DNA from: Chloroflexota bacterium
Lineage (GTDB): Bacteria; Chloroflexota; Anaerolineae; Aggregatilineales; Phototrophicaceae
Assembly: GCA_028875185.1 (NCBI GenBank)
Contig: JAPPFH010000007.1
Location: 1-51,510, forward strand
DNA length: 51,510 bases
Direction of reading: 5' to 3'
Below, in pieces: positions 1 through 8,273 of the stretch. The position numbers and the translations under genes are program-made. The notes beneath the pieces are model-generated. The model did not search any database, was not told the DNA's origin, and was given only the letters and a program-made list of their open reading frames with translations. Position 1 is the first letter of the stretch. Each line of letters begins with the position of its first letter.

Positions 1-227
1 ATATCGGCACCGCCGTTATCGCGTTCGCCGCCCTCAGCTTCATCGGCTTGGGTCCCGAGCCATCATCGCCAGAGTGGGGGCGCATGGTCAGCATCGGCAT
101 CGACTTCTTCGATCAATGGTGGATGTGGCTCTTCCCAGGCGTAGCGATCGCCAGCCTGGTAATGGCATTCAACTTCATCGGCGATGGCTTGCGCGATATC
201 CTTGACCCGCGCCTGCGGGGTGAATGA
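1..227 (+). CDS. Peptide-type ABC transporter permease, DppC/OppC family (3' end only)
   Basis: The window opens inside this gene; reading from base 3 gives about 74 C-terminal residues ending in TGA at 225-227. The peptide has the closing pattern of DppC/OppC inner-membrane permeases: a hydrophobic stretch with SFIGLG, then PEWGRM, a WWMWLFPG segment leading into the last membrane helix, and the terminal GDGLRDILDPR motif. Family members import oligopeptides, nickel or other solutes with two ATPases and a binding protein, which must lie outside the window to the left. It is the last gene of its cluster, since what follows is an unrelated toxin-antitoxin-like pair. The family call is firm; the substrate is not knowable from this piece. 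Confidence 0.88.
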   Translation, partial: IGTAVIAFAALSFIGLGPEPSSPEWGRMVSIGIDFFDQWWMWLFPGVAIASLVMAFNFIGDGLRDILDPRLRGE

Positions 228-323
228 AGGCCTCCATACCGGTCGGAATGGCTCAGTTTCTGAATTTTGAATTACAATATGAAGAGTGAGTCTAGGGCAA
301 ACAAAAGCGCTGGACAATCAATT

Positions 324-629
324 ATGGCAATAGAAGCAATCCATACGCTTGACGACCTTCGCCAGCAGCGCGAGCGAATCCTAGCTCTCGCACAGCGACA
401 TCGGGTGCTCCAAATCGCCGTATTTGGATCGGTTCTGCGCGGAGCTTTAGGACTGAACAGCGATATCGACTTTCTGGTTGACTTCGAGCCAGACTACAGT
501 CTGCGCGACCATATCCGCCTCACGCAGGGCTTGCGGCAATTGCTCGGTCGTCGCGTCGAAGTGGTTGATCGACTGGCTCTCAGACCTGAACTACGAGACA
601 GTATCATTCGGGAAGCCCAGCCCTTGTGA
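324..629 (+). CDS. MntA-like nucleotidyltransferase (MNT-domain antitoxin)
   Basis: This 101-residue protein is a minimal nucleotidyltransferase. It has the fold's signature G35-S36-x10-D47-x-D49, with FGSVLRG followed by SDIDFLVDF, and a third acidic residue at D53. In MntA/HepT pairs this enzyme adds AMP to the HEPN toxin and so silences it. The next gene encodes a HEPN protein and its GTG start overlaps this stop codon (GTGA), so the two are translationally coupled. An open frame extends upstream to a TTG at 267 and an ATG at 279, but neither has a ribosome site and the extra residues are low complexity; the ATG at 324 fits family length. Confidence in the pair is high; activity is not shown. 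Confidence 0.85.
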   Translation: MAIEAIHTLDDLRQQRERILALAQRHRVLQIAVFGSVLRGALGLNSDIDFLVDFEPDYSLRDHIRLTQGLRQLLGRRVEVVDRLALRPELRDSIIREAQPL

Positions 630-1000
630 CCAGGGTCCAGCACATCTATTGCCGCGATATCCTCGATCGCATCCGGCGCATCGAAACTTACACTATTGGC
701 GGGAGAGATGCATTCCTCTCATCAGAGCTGTTACAAGATGGCGTCATAAGGAGTTTCGAGGTGATTGGCGAAGTGGTCAAACGCTTGGACCCGATGCTGC
801 AAGAGCAGCATCCTGACGTCCCCTGGAGCGACTTTGCCGGCTTCCGTGATATCTTGATTCACCAATATGACCGAGTTCGGGTTGATTTGGTTTGGAGATT
901 CACTCAGGAAGATCTTCCAGCGCTGAAACTAGCTGTTGCGGCGATTCTACTAGACCTTGAAGATTCGGATCGTTCAAGCGGCACAATGCACGACGGCTAA
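626..1000 (+). CDS. HepT-like HEPN ribonuclease toxin
   Basis: A 124-residue helical protein of the HepT family. The catalytic RNase signature R-x4-H-x-Y is present as R74-D-I-L-I-H79-Q-Y81, preceded by the usual helix containing VIGEVVKRL and a PWSDFAGFRD segment. HepT toxins cleave tRNA or other RNA unless AMPylated by the partner MNT protein. The gene starts with GTG overlapping the partner's stop by four bases, the classic arrangement for this type of toxin-antitoxin module. The position after Arg is Asp instead of the common Asn, which is seen in many HepT sequences. The chromosomal setting beside transport genes suggests a solitary module and not a large defence island. Confidence 0.85.
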   Translation: MTRVQHIYCRDILDRIRRIETYTIGGRDAFLSSELLQDGVIRSFEVIGEVVKRLDPMLQEQHPDVPWSDFAGFRDILIHQYDRVRVDLVWRFTQEDLPALKLAVAAILLDLEDSDRSSGTMHDG

Positions 1001-1037
1001 GTAGCAAATTGCGTATTCGGCGTCCTGTTTGGATCAG

Positions 1038-2063
1038 CTACACAAGCGTCCAATCAAAAACGACGCCGACATACTCGTCCTTGGCGCTCTTTAACCCCTC
1101 GTAAGCGCTCTCCGCCTCCGCCGGCGACAAGGTATGCGTATGCAGCGGCGCCGCCTTTAGCGCGCCGGAAGCGATCAAATCCATCGCGATCACGGAATTG
1201 CGCTCCATCGAGTGCTTAACATAAGCGTCCCGCGCCACCGGATAGCGCCACTCATGCGCCCCTTTGAAGGTGATGCTGCCGTGACCATGCAGATGAATAT
1301 AATCGAGTACGCTGCTGGTCAAGTCGGTCTCGTGGACGCCGCGCGGCGTACCCAGCAGAATCGCTTCGCCGTAGCGACCAACCAGCGGCAGCGCCGGCGG
1401 CAATGCTGCTGGGATGCCGGTCGCCTCGATCAGCGTCGACACCCCTTCTCCATCCGTGATCTCGCGCACTCGGTCAGCCACTGACGCGCCGTCACCCACT
1501 AAAGCCTGCGCAATACCGCAAGCGCGCGCGCGCTCGGCTCGCCCTTCGCTCAGGTCCAGCCCGATCACCGTCCCGCCTTGCAAGCCCGCCAGCTGCGCGG
1601 CGAAGTTGCCCACCGTGCCCAGCCCAACCACGCCGACATAATCGCCCAGCTCAATATTCGATATTCGCAGTGATGTCATCGCGATGATGGCCATGCGCGT
1701 GAATGGCGCCAACTCCAGCGGCAGCCCCGCCGGCGCCTTCAGGCAAATCGCCGTCGGGCGCGCTGTATCGACCAGGCTGTACTGCTTGTGCCCGCCCCAG
1801 AAATGCACCATATCGCCGGGCGCGACATCAGCTATTTCGCCGCCAACGTCTACGACTTCACCGACAGCGGCGTAGCCCGGCGTGCCCGGAAAGGGAAACC
1901 AGCGCTGGCTTCCCGATAAACAAGCGAGCTCAGTGGCGGCGCTGATCACCGAATAACGCGTTTTGACCAGCACATCACGCGCGCGCAGCTGCCCAATATC
2001 ATCGTCTATACGCTGCGTTTCGACTTGGTCGGGCGCCGTGAAAAGAACGCTTAGATTTTCCAT
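1038..2063 (-). CDS. Medium-chain dehydrogenase/reductase, threonine-dehydrogenase-like, lacking catalytic Cys
   Basis: The 341-residue protein has the MDR layout: an N-terminal GroES-like half and a central Rossmann fold with VGLGTVGN near residue 145. An acidic residue follows strand 2 (IGLDLSEG), favouring NAD(H) over NADP(H). The N-terminal SVISAATELACLSG segment matches the MDR subgroup that has 'ISAGTE' instead of a catalytic-zinc cysteine, and no structural four-Cys zinc loop is visible. It lies downstream of the sugar ABC genes on the same strand, so oxidation of an imported sugar, polyol or derivative is the natural guess. The 300 bp gap carrying repeats makes separate transcription possible. 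The substrate is unknown. Confidence 0.78.
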   Translation of the reverse strand: MENLSVLFTAPDQVETQRIDDDIGQLRARDVLVKTRYSVISAATELACLSGSQRWFPFPGTPGYAAVGEVVDVGGEIADVAPGDMVHFWGGHKQYSLVDTARPTAICLKAPAGLPLELAPFTRMAIIAMTSLRISNIELGDYVGVVGLGTVGNFAAQLAGLQGGTVIGLDLSEGRAERARACGIAQALVGDGASVADRVREITDGEGVSTLIEATGIPAALPPALPLVGRYGEAILLGTPRGVHETDLTSSVLDYIHLHGHGSITFKGAHEWRYPVARDAYVKHSMERNSVIAMDLIASGALKAAPLHTHTLSPAEAESAYEGLKSAKDEYVGVVFDWTLV

Positions 2064-2125
2064 GACGGTTGGGATTCCTTATATCTCTGGCGCGAAACTA
2101 CCCCCAGGCCCTTCCCCCAAAATGA

Positions 2126-2298
2126 CTGAGGACAGGACAGTTTTGCGGCGAGCGGAATTTCGTCGCAAATTACGTGTATTCTTGGGCTATTTCGGGCGAC
2201 CCATTGGGTCGCCCCTACAGTTTTCGCCAAGATAGATGCTTTCGAAGTCTAACTTGGGACATAAGTTTTCGATTAAACCAAACCTGTCCTGTCGTCAG
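2126..2298. repeat. 173-bp MITE-like segment with terminal inverted repeats
   Basis: The ends form a 15-base inverted repeat with one mismatch: bases 2126-2140 (core GACAGGACAG) against 2284-2298 (core CTGTCCTGTC). The interior has no gene and holds one copy of the palindromic repeat found throughout this flank. It fills most of the 300 bp gap between the dehydrogenase and the upstream permease gene. A nonautonomous miniature element is a reasonable reading, but I see no target-site duplication and no second copy in the window. Confidence 0.4.
2194..2220. repeat. Intergenic palindromic repeat, GGGCGACC subfamily
   Basis: A near-perfect palindrome GGGCGACC-CATT-GGGTCGCCC followed by CTACAG. 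It is the best example of a repeat family seen in most gene gaps of 1-9 kb and 45-49 kb. The arms would form a stable hairpin in RNA or in single-stranded DNA. Confidence 0.75.
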
Positions 2299-2363
2299 GG
2301 AGGGGTTTGGGGTGGGGGTGACAGAGCGCGCATCTACTACAATTGCCGCTCGTCCGCCCCCGT

Positions 2364-3233
2364 CTATTTGCTACCCGACGAAATGACGACGCCCTGAATA
2401 TAATAGCGCTGCAAGAGAATGAAGACCAAGATGCTGGGCAAGGTCATCACCATTGATGCCGCCATCAGCAGATGCTCGGTTGCTTGTCCGCCGGCGGAGA
2501 CGACCCGCTGGAAGTTCGCCAAACCCAGCGACAGCGTGTACTTCTCCGGCGTATTCAGGTAAATCAGCGGACCGAAGAAGTCGTTCCAGCTTTCGAGGAA
2601 GCCGATCACAACCATGGTGATGACCACCGGCTTCGACAGCGGCAAGATAATGCGGATGAAAATCCAGAAGGTATTCGCCCCGTCAATTTTCGCCGCTTCG
2701 TCCAGATCTTTCGGGATCGTCAAGAAGAACTGACGGAACAAGAATATAGCGAAGGCGCCGCCGCCGAACCAATTCGGGATGATGAGCGGATTATAAGTAT
2801 CAAGCCAGCCGAATGCCTTAAAGAGCAGAAAAGTCGGGATGATCGTCACCTGGTATGGCAGCATCAGCGTGCTCAGCAGCAGCAGGAAAAGGAAGTTCCG
2901 ATAAGGAAAGCGGAAGCGCGCGAATCCGTATGCAACCAATGCCGCCGACAGAATGCGCCCTGAAACCGAGAATACCGTCACAAAAACAGTATTGACAAAG
3001 AAACGCGCCAAGGGCGCCACATGCCAGATTTCAATATAGTTTTCAAAACGCCAGGTCTTGGGAATCAACTGCGGCGGCCAAAGAAACAGTTCGTTCACCG
3101 GCTTGAGCGACGATGAGACCGCCCACAAGAACGGCAGGGCAAAGATGATCGTCAGCCCGTAAGCGACGGCATAGAGCAATAGGTAGCGGATGATGCGCTT
3201 CACCCGCCAAGCCGGCAGCAAATCACTCAGCAA
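2364..3233 (-). CDS. Carbohydrate ABC transporter permease, MalG/UgpE type
   Basis: This 289-residue protein has six hydrophobic helices and the cytoplasmic EAA loop that docks the ATPase (EAAKIDGANTFWIFIRIILP, about residues 180-198), as in the MalG/UgpE class of sugar import permeases. It works in the inner membrane with the partner permease and binding protein encoded just upstream on the same strand. No ATPase gene is nearby, so a shared ATPase of the MsmX type is expected elsewhere in the genome. A repeat-bearing 270 bp gap separates it from the first permease gene, which is unusual for this normally tight pair. The sugar carried cannot be told from sequence. Confidence 0.92.
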   Translation of the reverse strand: MLSDLLPAWRVKRIIRYLLLYAVAYGLTIIFALPFLWAVSSSLKPVNELFLWPPQLIPKTWRFENYIEIWHVAPLARFFVNTVFVTVFSVSGRILSAALVAYGFARFRFPYRNFLFLLLLSTLMLPYQVTIIPTFLLFKAFGWLDTYNPLIIPNWFGGGAFAIFLFRQFFLTIPKDLDEAAKIDGANTFWIFIRIILPLSKPVVITMVVIGFLESWNDFFGPLIYLNTPEKYTLSLGLANFQRVVSAGGQATEHLLMAASMVMTLPSILVFILLQRYYIQGVVISSGSK

Positions 3234-3303
3234 TTCTCAAATCCTTTTTCGCGGTAGGGCGACTTTGACTCGTGGAAAATACGAAAGCGCAATAAGAAAA
3301 GAT

Positions 3304-3376
3304 TGTAGGAGCGTTTCGCCGAAACGCCCGCTGGCTTAGGAGGTGGCGAGTGGGCGAGACAAGTCTCGCCCCTACA
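3304..3376. repeat. Two intergenic palindromic repeats inside the ABC operon
   Basis: A first unit, TGTAGGAGCGTTTCGCC followed by GAAACGCCCGCTGGC (3304-3335), and a second, GGGCGAGACAAGTCTCGCC then CCTACA (3352-3376), face each other so that TGTAGG and CCTACA bound the whole segment. They sit between the two permease genes and would form hairpins in the operon mRNA, possibly affecting the relative expression of the downstream permease. Confidence 0.7.
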
Positions 3377-3502
3377 GATTTCGCTATGATTGCGGATGGA
3401 GTTAGGCGGCTTCCATAAATTTGACGACAAGAGACCGCGCAGAGAAGGCAGCGGTTTCAGCAGTGATTTCTGATCTTTGACTGGTTTCATATCCACAAGA
3501 AT

Positions 3503-4462
3503 CTAACTATCCTCCCCTTCGTAATAGACCCAGCGGCGCGATGTCCACAGTTGAAAGCCGGTGATCGCCAGCACGATAACGAAGAAGACCCAAGCCAGCG
3601 CCGATGCGTAGCCCATCTCCCAGAAATCGAAGGCGCTGTTGTACAAATGCAAGACGTAGAACAGGGTGGAGTTCAAGGGACCGCCGGGCGAAAACTGCTG
3701 CTGCCGGCCGCTGCTGGCGACATAAGCCAGCGTGAACATCTGCAGCGCGCCGATGACGCCGAGCACGGTGTTGAAGAGGATGACCGGCGATATGCTCGGC
3801 ACCGTGATATAGCGGAATTTGCCGACGCTGCCGGCGCCATCAATATCAGCCGATTCAAAGAGTTCCTTGGGAATGCCCTGCAGCGCCGCCAGGAAGATCA
3901 GCATGGTATTGCCACCAAGCGCGCCCCACAAGCTGATGATGATCAGCGCCGGCTTGGACGAACCGGGATGCCCCAGCCAAAGCGGACCATTGCCCAAGCC
4001 CAGCGCCGATATGATGGCGTTCATCAGCCCGATCTGCGGCTGAAAGATCCACAGCCAGAGGAAGGCGGCCGCCACCACCGGCGTCACCGAGGGCAGAAAA
4101 TACAGCGTCCGCAGCGCGACTCTTCCCGCGATTTGCTGATTGAGCAGCATCGCCAGCGCCAGCGAACCGGCAATGGCAAAAGGAACAAAGATGACAGTGT
4201 AATAAAGCGTATTCTCGATGGACTTCCAAAATAGCTTGTCGCCAAACATGTACTCATAATTGCTCAGCCCAGAGAAGCGCGGCGGGGTCACGATGTTGTA
4301 ATCCGTCAAACTGAGGTAAGCCGACGCGATCATCGGACCCACTGTGAAGACCAGGAATCCAATGATCCAGGGAGAGATATAGATAAAGCCTTGCAGCGCT
4401 TCCCTTTGACCCAAAGTCAAAGGCGTGCTCAAGCCAAGGCGCTGCTTGATTGGGGCGATCAT
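3503..4462 (-). CDS. Carbohydrate ABC transporter permease, MalF/UgpA type
   Basis: A 319-residue inner-membrane permease with a long N-terminal cytoplasmic leader, a first helix at about 25-50 (GFIYISPWIIGFLVFTVGP), and five further helices. The EAA-type loop is present in variant form (ELFESADIDGAGSVGKFRYITVP, about 200-222). It is the first membrane subunit of the sugar importer whose binding protein is encoded 110 bases upstream and whose second permease follows after a repeat-filled gap. Family members form the heterodimeric translocation pore for oligosaccharides, polyols or glycerol-phosphate. The length and loop are typical. The specific substrate remains unknown. Confidence 0.92.
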   Translation of the reverse strand: MIAPIKQRLGLSTPLTLGQREALQGFIYISPWIIGFLVFTVGPMIASAYLSLTDYNIVTPPRFSGLSNYEYMFGDKLFWKSIENTLYYTVIFVPFAIAGSLALAMLLNQQIAGRVALRTLYFLPSVTPVVAAAFLWLWIFQPQIGLMNAIISALGLGNGPLWLGHPGSSKPALIIISLWGALGGNTMLIFLAALQGIPKELFESADIDGAGSVGKFRYITVPSISPVILFNTVLGVIGALQMFTLAYVASSGRQQQFSPGGPLNSTLFYVLHLYNSAFDFWEMGYASALAWVFFVIVLAITGFQLWTSRRWVYYEGEDS

Positions 4463-4530
4463 CTCATTGCTCTTGTGGATATCTGTTGCAATGGCGATAT
4501 ATCATATCGCCCGAAGTTCAGAATTTAAGT

Positions 4531-4558
4531 GCGGGCGACATATTATGCCGCCCATACG
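4531..4558. repeat. Degenerate intergenic palindromic repeat
   Basis: GCGGGCGACATATTATGCCGCCCATAC lies between the binding-protein gene and the first permease gene. The arms GGGCG and CGCCC are kept, the interior is diverged. It belongs to the same repeat family as the copy at 2194-2220. Confidence 0.55.
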
Positions 4559-4572
4559 GTTTGACTCAGGCA

Positions 4573-5862
4573 TTATCCCAGTGCCGGCTTGTCCAGGATC
4601 GCCTGGGCGCCGGAATTGAGATCCTCGATGAGGTCTTCGACGCTCGCCAAGCCCAGCCACAGCGCTTGAATTTGGTCGCCGATGAACTTGAAGTGCTCGG
4701 TCTCGCGGAAGTTCGCAGGCAGCACCAGTGGCAAGGCATCAGCCATGACGCCGGAGAAGACGCGCAAGGTATCGCTCTCTTGCACCACGTCGTCCGCCAT
4801 TACTGCGGGCCGGCTGGCGGTGACGTTGTGCAGCTTGGTCACGCGCAACTGGGCGTCAAAGCTGGTGTTGTAATCCACCCATTTGAAGGCCTCCTCCGGG
4901 TTCTCGGTGAAGGAAGTCACGCAAAGCGGATCGAACTCGAACATGCTGCCGCGCTGCCCCGAGGGACCAATCGGCATCGGCGCAACGCCAACGATGCTCG
5001 GATCCTCGACGAATTGCGCGACGCCGCTTCCCCAGAAGCCCGACTGGAACATCGCTAGCTGGTTGGCGGCGAAGAGTTGATAGGGTCCCTGCAGCGCAGT
5101 GCCGGGAATAGGCGCGACCTTGTGCACATTGTAGAGATCGCTCTGGAACTTCAGCGCCGCGATCGATTCTTCCGAATTCAGAAGCGACTCGGTGCCATCG
5201 TCGTTGAGCGTGTCGCCGCCAAAGGCGCGGATGAAGACGATCGATGTGAAGTAAGAGCCTTCGGGATCGACAAAGCCCCAGATGCGCCGCTCGGGATCGG
5301 TCACCTCAATGGCGGCAGCCAGGAAGTCGTCCATGGTCCAGGTTTCGTCGGGGTAATCGACGCCGGCGTCGTCAAAGATGGTCTTGTTGAAGAACAAGCC
5401 GACGCGCCCCGGATGCGCCAGGATGGGAATCCCGTACAATTGGCCATTCAAGCGCGCTGCCGATGTCGTCGCCGGGTAATGCTCGTCTAGGTTATAGCCC
5501 AAGCTTTCAATGACATCGTCTATCGGCTGCAGAACGCCGGTCGCCGCCAGCCGAAAATAGCCTTCAATCGACGAAATCCAGATGACATCACCCATGGTGC
5601 CGCCGGCCGCCAGCGTATTGATCTTCTGGAAATATTCCGAACCAGGGAAGTCTTCGATGACAACATTCGCTTCGCCCGCCATGTCCTCATTGAATATATC
5701 CGCCCAATGCCGCTGCGCGTCGGCTTGGCGCCCGCTGCGCGTATGCGAGCGGATGGTGACACCGTCCTGGGCGAATGCGGGCAAACCCGAAGCCAGCAAA
5801 CCGCCGGCGGCCAAACCGCCCGACGCCTTCAGAAAGTCGCGTCTGCTAATGCCTCTGTACAT
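4573..5862 (-). CDS. Sugar ABC transporter substrate-binding protein with Tat signal
   Basis: This 429-residue extracytoplasmic binding protein starts with a twin-arginine signal (SRRDFLKA at 6-13, then a Gly/Ala/Leu hydrophobic stretch and a cleavage-like AFAQ near 29-32), so it is probably exported folded. The mature part has the class of MalE/UgpB-type family 1 binding proteins: GTMGDVIWIS in the N lobe, GIPILAHPGRVGLFFNKTIFDDAG near the hinge, and WTMDDFLAAA. The start is supported by a GAGGAG ribosome site 7-12 bases upstream of the ATG. It leads the operon with the two permeases downstream. A carbohydrate ligand is likely; which one is open. Confidence 0.92.
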   Translation of the reverse strand: MYRGISRRDFLKASGGLAAGGLLASGLPAFAQDGVTIRSHTRSGRQADAQRHWADIFNEDMAGEANVVIEDFPGSEYFQKINTLAAGGTMGDVIWISSIEGYFRLAATGVLQPIDDVIESLGYNLDEHYPATTSAARLNGQLYGIPILAHPGRVGLFFNKTIFDDAGVDYPDETWTMDDFLAAAIEVTDPERRIWGFVDPEGSYFTSIVFIRAFGGDTLNDDGTESLLNSEESIAALKFQSDLYNVHKVAPIPGTALQGPYQLFAANQLAMFQSGFWGSGVAQFVEDPSIVGVAPMPIGPSGQRGSMFEFDPLCVTSFTENPEEAFKWVDYNTSFDAQLRVTKLHNVTASRPAVMADDVVQESDTLRVFSGVMADALPLVLPANFRETEHFKFIGDQIQALWLGLASVEDLIEDLNSGAQAILDKPALG

Positions 5863-6025
5863 GATCCAAACTCCTCTAATGCTTAATCTTACGATAACGG
5901 CTTTTGTTTATAGTTTATCTCGCTTGATCTCCTCCTTGCAGAAGCTCACCCAGTCAGATAACCATAAAATATATCGCGCCACAAGTTTTTTGCAAGTTTT
6001 GCGACCAATCCGCCCGAAAAATATT

Positions 6026-6097
6026 TTGTAGGGGCGGCATGCCATGCCGGCCGCGCAGCTACCTCAAGCGATGGGCGTCTCGGCGAGCCCCCTACAA
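6026..6097. repeat. Intergenic palindromic repeat pair
   Basis: TTGTAGGGGCGGCATGCCATGCCGGCC at the left and GGCGAGCCCCCTACAA at the right bound a 70 bp segment with TTGTAGGGG / CCCCTACAA ends, like the pair at 3304-3376. It lies in the 357 bp gap between the divergent binding-protein gene and the RidA-like gene. The rest of that gap is AT-rich and probably carries the promoter of the ABC operon. Confidence 0.65.
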
Positions 6098-6219
6098 TTG
6101 GTTGGCGGGGCACGAGGCGGCCGCGTCAACTCGTCTATTGGGTATGGTCACCCGCACCGACGCGCCTATAATCCACGCATTGCCACGCAAACGAAGAAAG
6201 TTTCCCAGGAGGACTGCAA

Positions 6220-6657
6220 ATGTCACTCGACGACAAGGTCAAAGCGATGGGCATCGATATCGAGGACTTTACGCCATCGACCACGCTCGCCCCAGCGACC
6301 CGCATCGGCAACACGATCCTGGTGTCGGGCCACGTCTCCACCGGCTACCAAGGCAAACTCGGGCGCGACCTCGACATCGAAACCGGCAAAAAAGCGGCGC
6401 GCGTCTGCGCTGAGGACCTGCTCAAAGCCGCTTATACCATCACCGGCTCGGTCGACAAGCTGCGCCTGCGCCGGCTTTTGGGCTGCGTTAATTCGATGCC
6501 CGAATTCACCGACCAGCACTTGGTCATCAACGGCGCATCGGAGCTGTTCTGGGAGCTTTATGATGGCGAGCTCCATGCCCGCAGCGCCTTGGGATTCGCC
6601 TCCCTGCCCAATGGCTTCGCCGTCGAAATCGAAGCGATCTTCGAGATCGTGGAATAA
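6220..6657 (+). CDS. RidA family (YjgF/YER057c/UK114) protein
   Basis: A 145-residue member of the RidA superfamily, with the N-terminal motif ATRIGNTILVSGHVS (residues 26-40) and the C-terminal RSALGFASLPNGFAVEIEAIF (from 121). The conserved arginine of the active pocket (R121) and the PNGFAVEIE strand are kept, which in true RidA proteins bind the carboxylate of 2-aminoacrylate and other enamines for hydrolysis to 2-ketoacids. A strong AGGAGG site lies 7 bases upstream of the ATG. It stands alone between repeat-bearing gaps. It may belong to a divergent Rid subgroup (longer N-terminus, SVDKLRLRRLLGCVNS), so imine deaminase activity is probable, not certain. Confidence 0.88.
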   Translation: MSLDDKVKAMGIDIEDFTPSTTLAPATRIGNTILVSGHVSTGYQGKLGRDLDIETGKKAARVCAEDLLKAAYTITGSVDKLRLRRLLGCVNSMPEFTDQHLVINGASELFWELYDGELHARSALGFASLPNGFAVEIEAIFEIVE

Positions 6658-6690
6658 ACACAGAGAAGGTGTTTTTGACAGGCGCGGTGT

Positions 6691-6718
6691 CGGGCGACCC
6701 AATGGGTAGCCCCTACAA
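6691..6718. repeat. Intergenic palindromic repeat, GGGCGACC subfamily
   Basis: TCGGGCGACCCAATGGGTAGCCCCTACAA follows the RidA-like gene by 33 bases; one arm carries a C-to-A change. It may act as the 3' hairpin of that transcript. Confidence 0.7.
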
Positions 6719-6759
6719 TATCCATTTCATGGGATAACCGAAGAGGGGTAGATACACCC

Positions 6760-8043
6760 GTGCTAGGACGTATCCTCAGTCCCATTCGCGCATTCAACTC
6801 GCAAGCGCGTCTGTTCTTCGCCGTCATCGTCGGCTTGACCTTCGTCGCCGATGGCTTGGTGTCCGTGCTGCTCAATCTCTATTTGCTGCGCCTGGATTAC
6901 GGTACCGAATTCATCGGGTTGGTGAACGCGGTCGGCTTGCTGACTTTTGGCTTGGCTGCCTTGCCAGCTGGCATCCTCGGTTCGCGCATGTCCCCCACCG
7001 CGCTGATGAAGTTCGGCGCGTTTCTCTGCCTCTTCGGCGGCGTTCTGCTGCCAATGGCGGAGTGGCTGCCGCCCGGCTGGCGCGATCTTGGGCTGGTCGT
7101 CCCGCCGGCTCTGATGTTCTGCGGATTCGCTTTCTTCTTCGTCAATGGCGCGCCCTTTCTGATTAATGTGGTCGATGACGCCTACAAGCATCAGGCTTTC
7201 GCCCTGAAAGCGGCGCATTGGTCCTTGGCTGGTTTCTTCGGCAGCCTGGTCGGCGGCATCTTGCCGGGCGCAATCGCCGGTATGAACGGCTGGACGCTGG
7301 CCGACCCCCAACCTTTCCGCATCACCTTTGCCCTGGCGACAGTCGTGCTTGCGCTCTCCGCCGCCCTTTCACTGCGCATTCGCCCGCTGCCGCCGAAGCC
7401 CAAACGCTCGCCGCGGGAAGAAGCCCAAGATCGAACTGCCGGCGGTACGGGCTGGGCGTCTTCGATCCTGATGCTAATTGTCATTATGACCGTGATTCGG
7501 CTATTCCAGGTCGCCGGCTCGGCGACGGCGATGGTCTATTTCAATGTGTATATGGATCAGCAGCTGGCGGTGTCTACCGCGCTGATCGGCGCGATGGCGG
7601 CGATCGGCCGCCTGACCGGCGTGCCGACGGCGCTGCTGACGCCCGCTCTGGTCCAGCGCTGGGGCAATATCCGCGTTGTGATCGGGTCCTCGCTGGTGGC
7701 GACGCTCTGCCTGATTCCGATGGCTTTTGTGGAGCATTGGCTGGCTGCTTCCTTCGGTTACATTGGCGCGATCAGCATGATGTCCGTGCGCTATACCGCA
7801 TTCATCGTCTACATCCTCGATCTCGTGCCGCGTTCCTGGCAAGCGCTGATGGCGGGCACAGGAGAGGCGGCCGCCGGCATGAGCTTTGCCATGATGGCGC
7901 TGGGCGGAGGCTTCATCCTCGCCGCATTTGCCTTCCGCGACCTATTCCTCCTGGGCGCGCTCATCTCCTTCATCGGCACTGCGCTCTTCTGGCTCTACGT
8001 CTTGGCAAGCAAAAGCAAGCGCAAGCTCAAGCCAGCGCTCTAA
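6760..8043 (+). CDS. MFS transporter, 12 helices
   Basis: The 427-residue protein has about twelve hydrophobic helices in two halves joined by a cytoplasmic basic loop (LPPKPKRSPREEAQDR, about 210-226), the usual major facilitator layout. The helix 2-3 loop carries a recognisable GILGSRM variant of the MFS motif A. These carriers move small solutes with or against protons; the sequence does not reveal direction or substrate. Translation starts at GTG with an AGAGGGGT ribosome site about 10 bases before it. The gene is monocistronic: a repeat lies just upstream and a convergent gene downstream. Nothing in the immediate neighbourhood indicates the cargo. Confidence 0.88.
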   Translation: MLGRILSPIRAFNSQARLFFAVIVGLTFVADGLVSVLLNLYLLRLDYGTEFIGLVNAVGLLTFGLAALPAGILGSRMSPTALMKFGAFLCLFGGVLLPMAEWLPPGWRDLGLVVPPALMFCGFAFFFVNGAPFLINVVDDAYKHQAFALKAAHWSLAGFFGSLVGGILPGAIAGMNGWTLADPQPFRITFALATVVLALSAALSLRIRPLPPKPKRSPREEAQDRTAGGTGWASSILMLIVIMTVIRLFQVAGSATAMVYFNVYMDQQLAVSTALIGAMAAIGRLTGVPTALLTPALVQRWGNIRVVIGSSLVATLCLIPMAFVEHWLAASFGYIGAISMMSVRYTAFIVYILDLVPRSWQALMAGTGEAAAGMSFAMMALGGGFILAAFAFRDLFLLGALISFIGTALFWLYVLASKSKRKLKPAL

Positions 8044-8174
8044 AGCCAACACGAACAAGTAAACGCTTTCTTGAAGGGACCAGCGATTGCTATCGTCCGA
8101 TGCGCTGAACCGCTCTTCCGATATTCCATGCAGGGGCGCGCCTTGGGCCGCTCGCCATGAATAAGAGTCCGTTG

Positions 8175-8203
8175 ACGGGCGAGCCGCCGGCCCGCCCCTA
8201 CAT
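8175..8203. repeat. Intergenic palindromic repeat, variant arms
   Basis: ACGGGCGAGCCGCCGGCCCGCCCCTACATT lies in the 230 bp space between the MFS gene and the convergent sigma-ankyrin gene. The GGGCG / CGCCC arms and the CCTACA tail are retained. Confidence 0.65.
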
Positions 8204-8273
8204 TCAGATTCCGGTGAATTTGGGATCTTGTGTGAGCCGCGCTGTGACATGCAATCGGCTGTGGTGGAATCCG

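Noticed and set aside
3227-3496. An 89-codon minus-strand frame between the two permease genes
   Set aside because: It is made largely of the two palindromic repeats and flanking non-coding bases.
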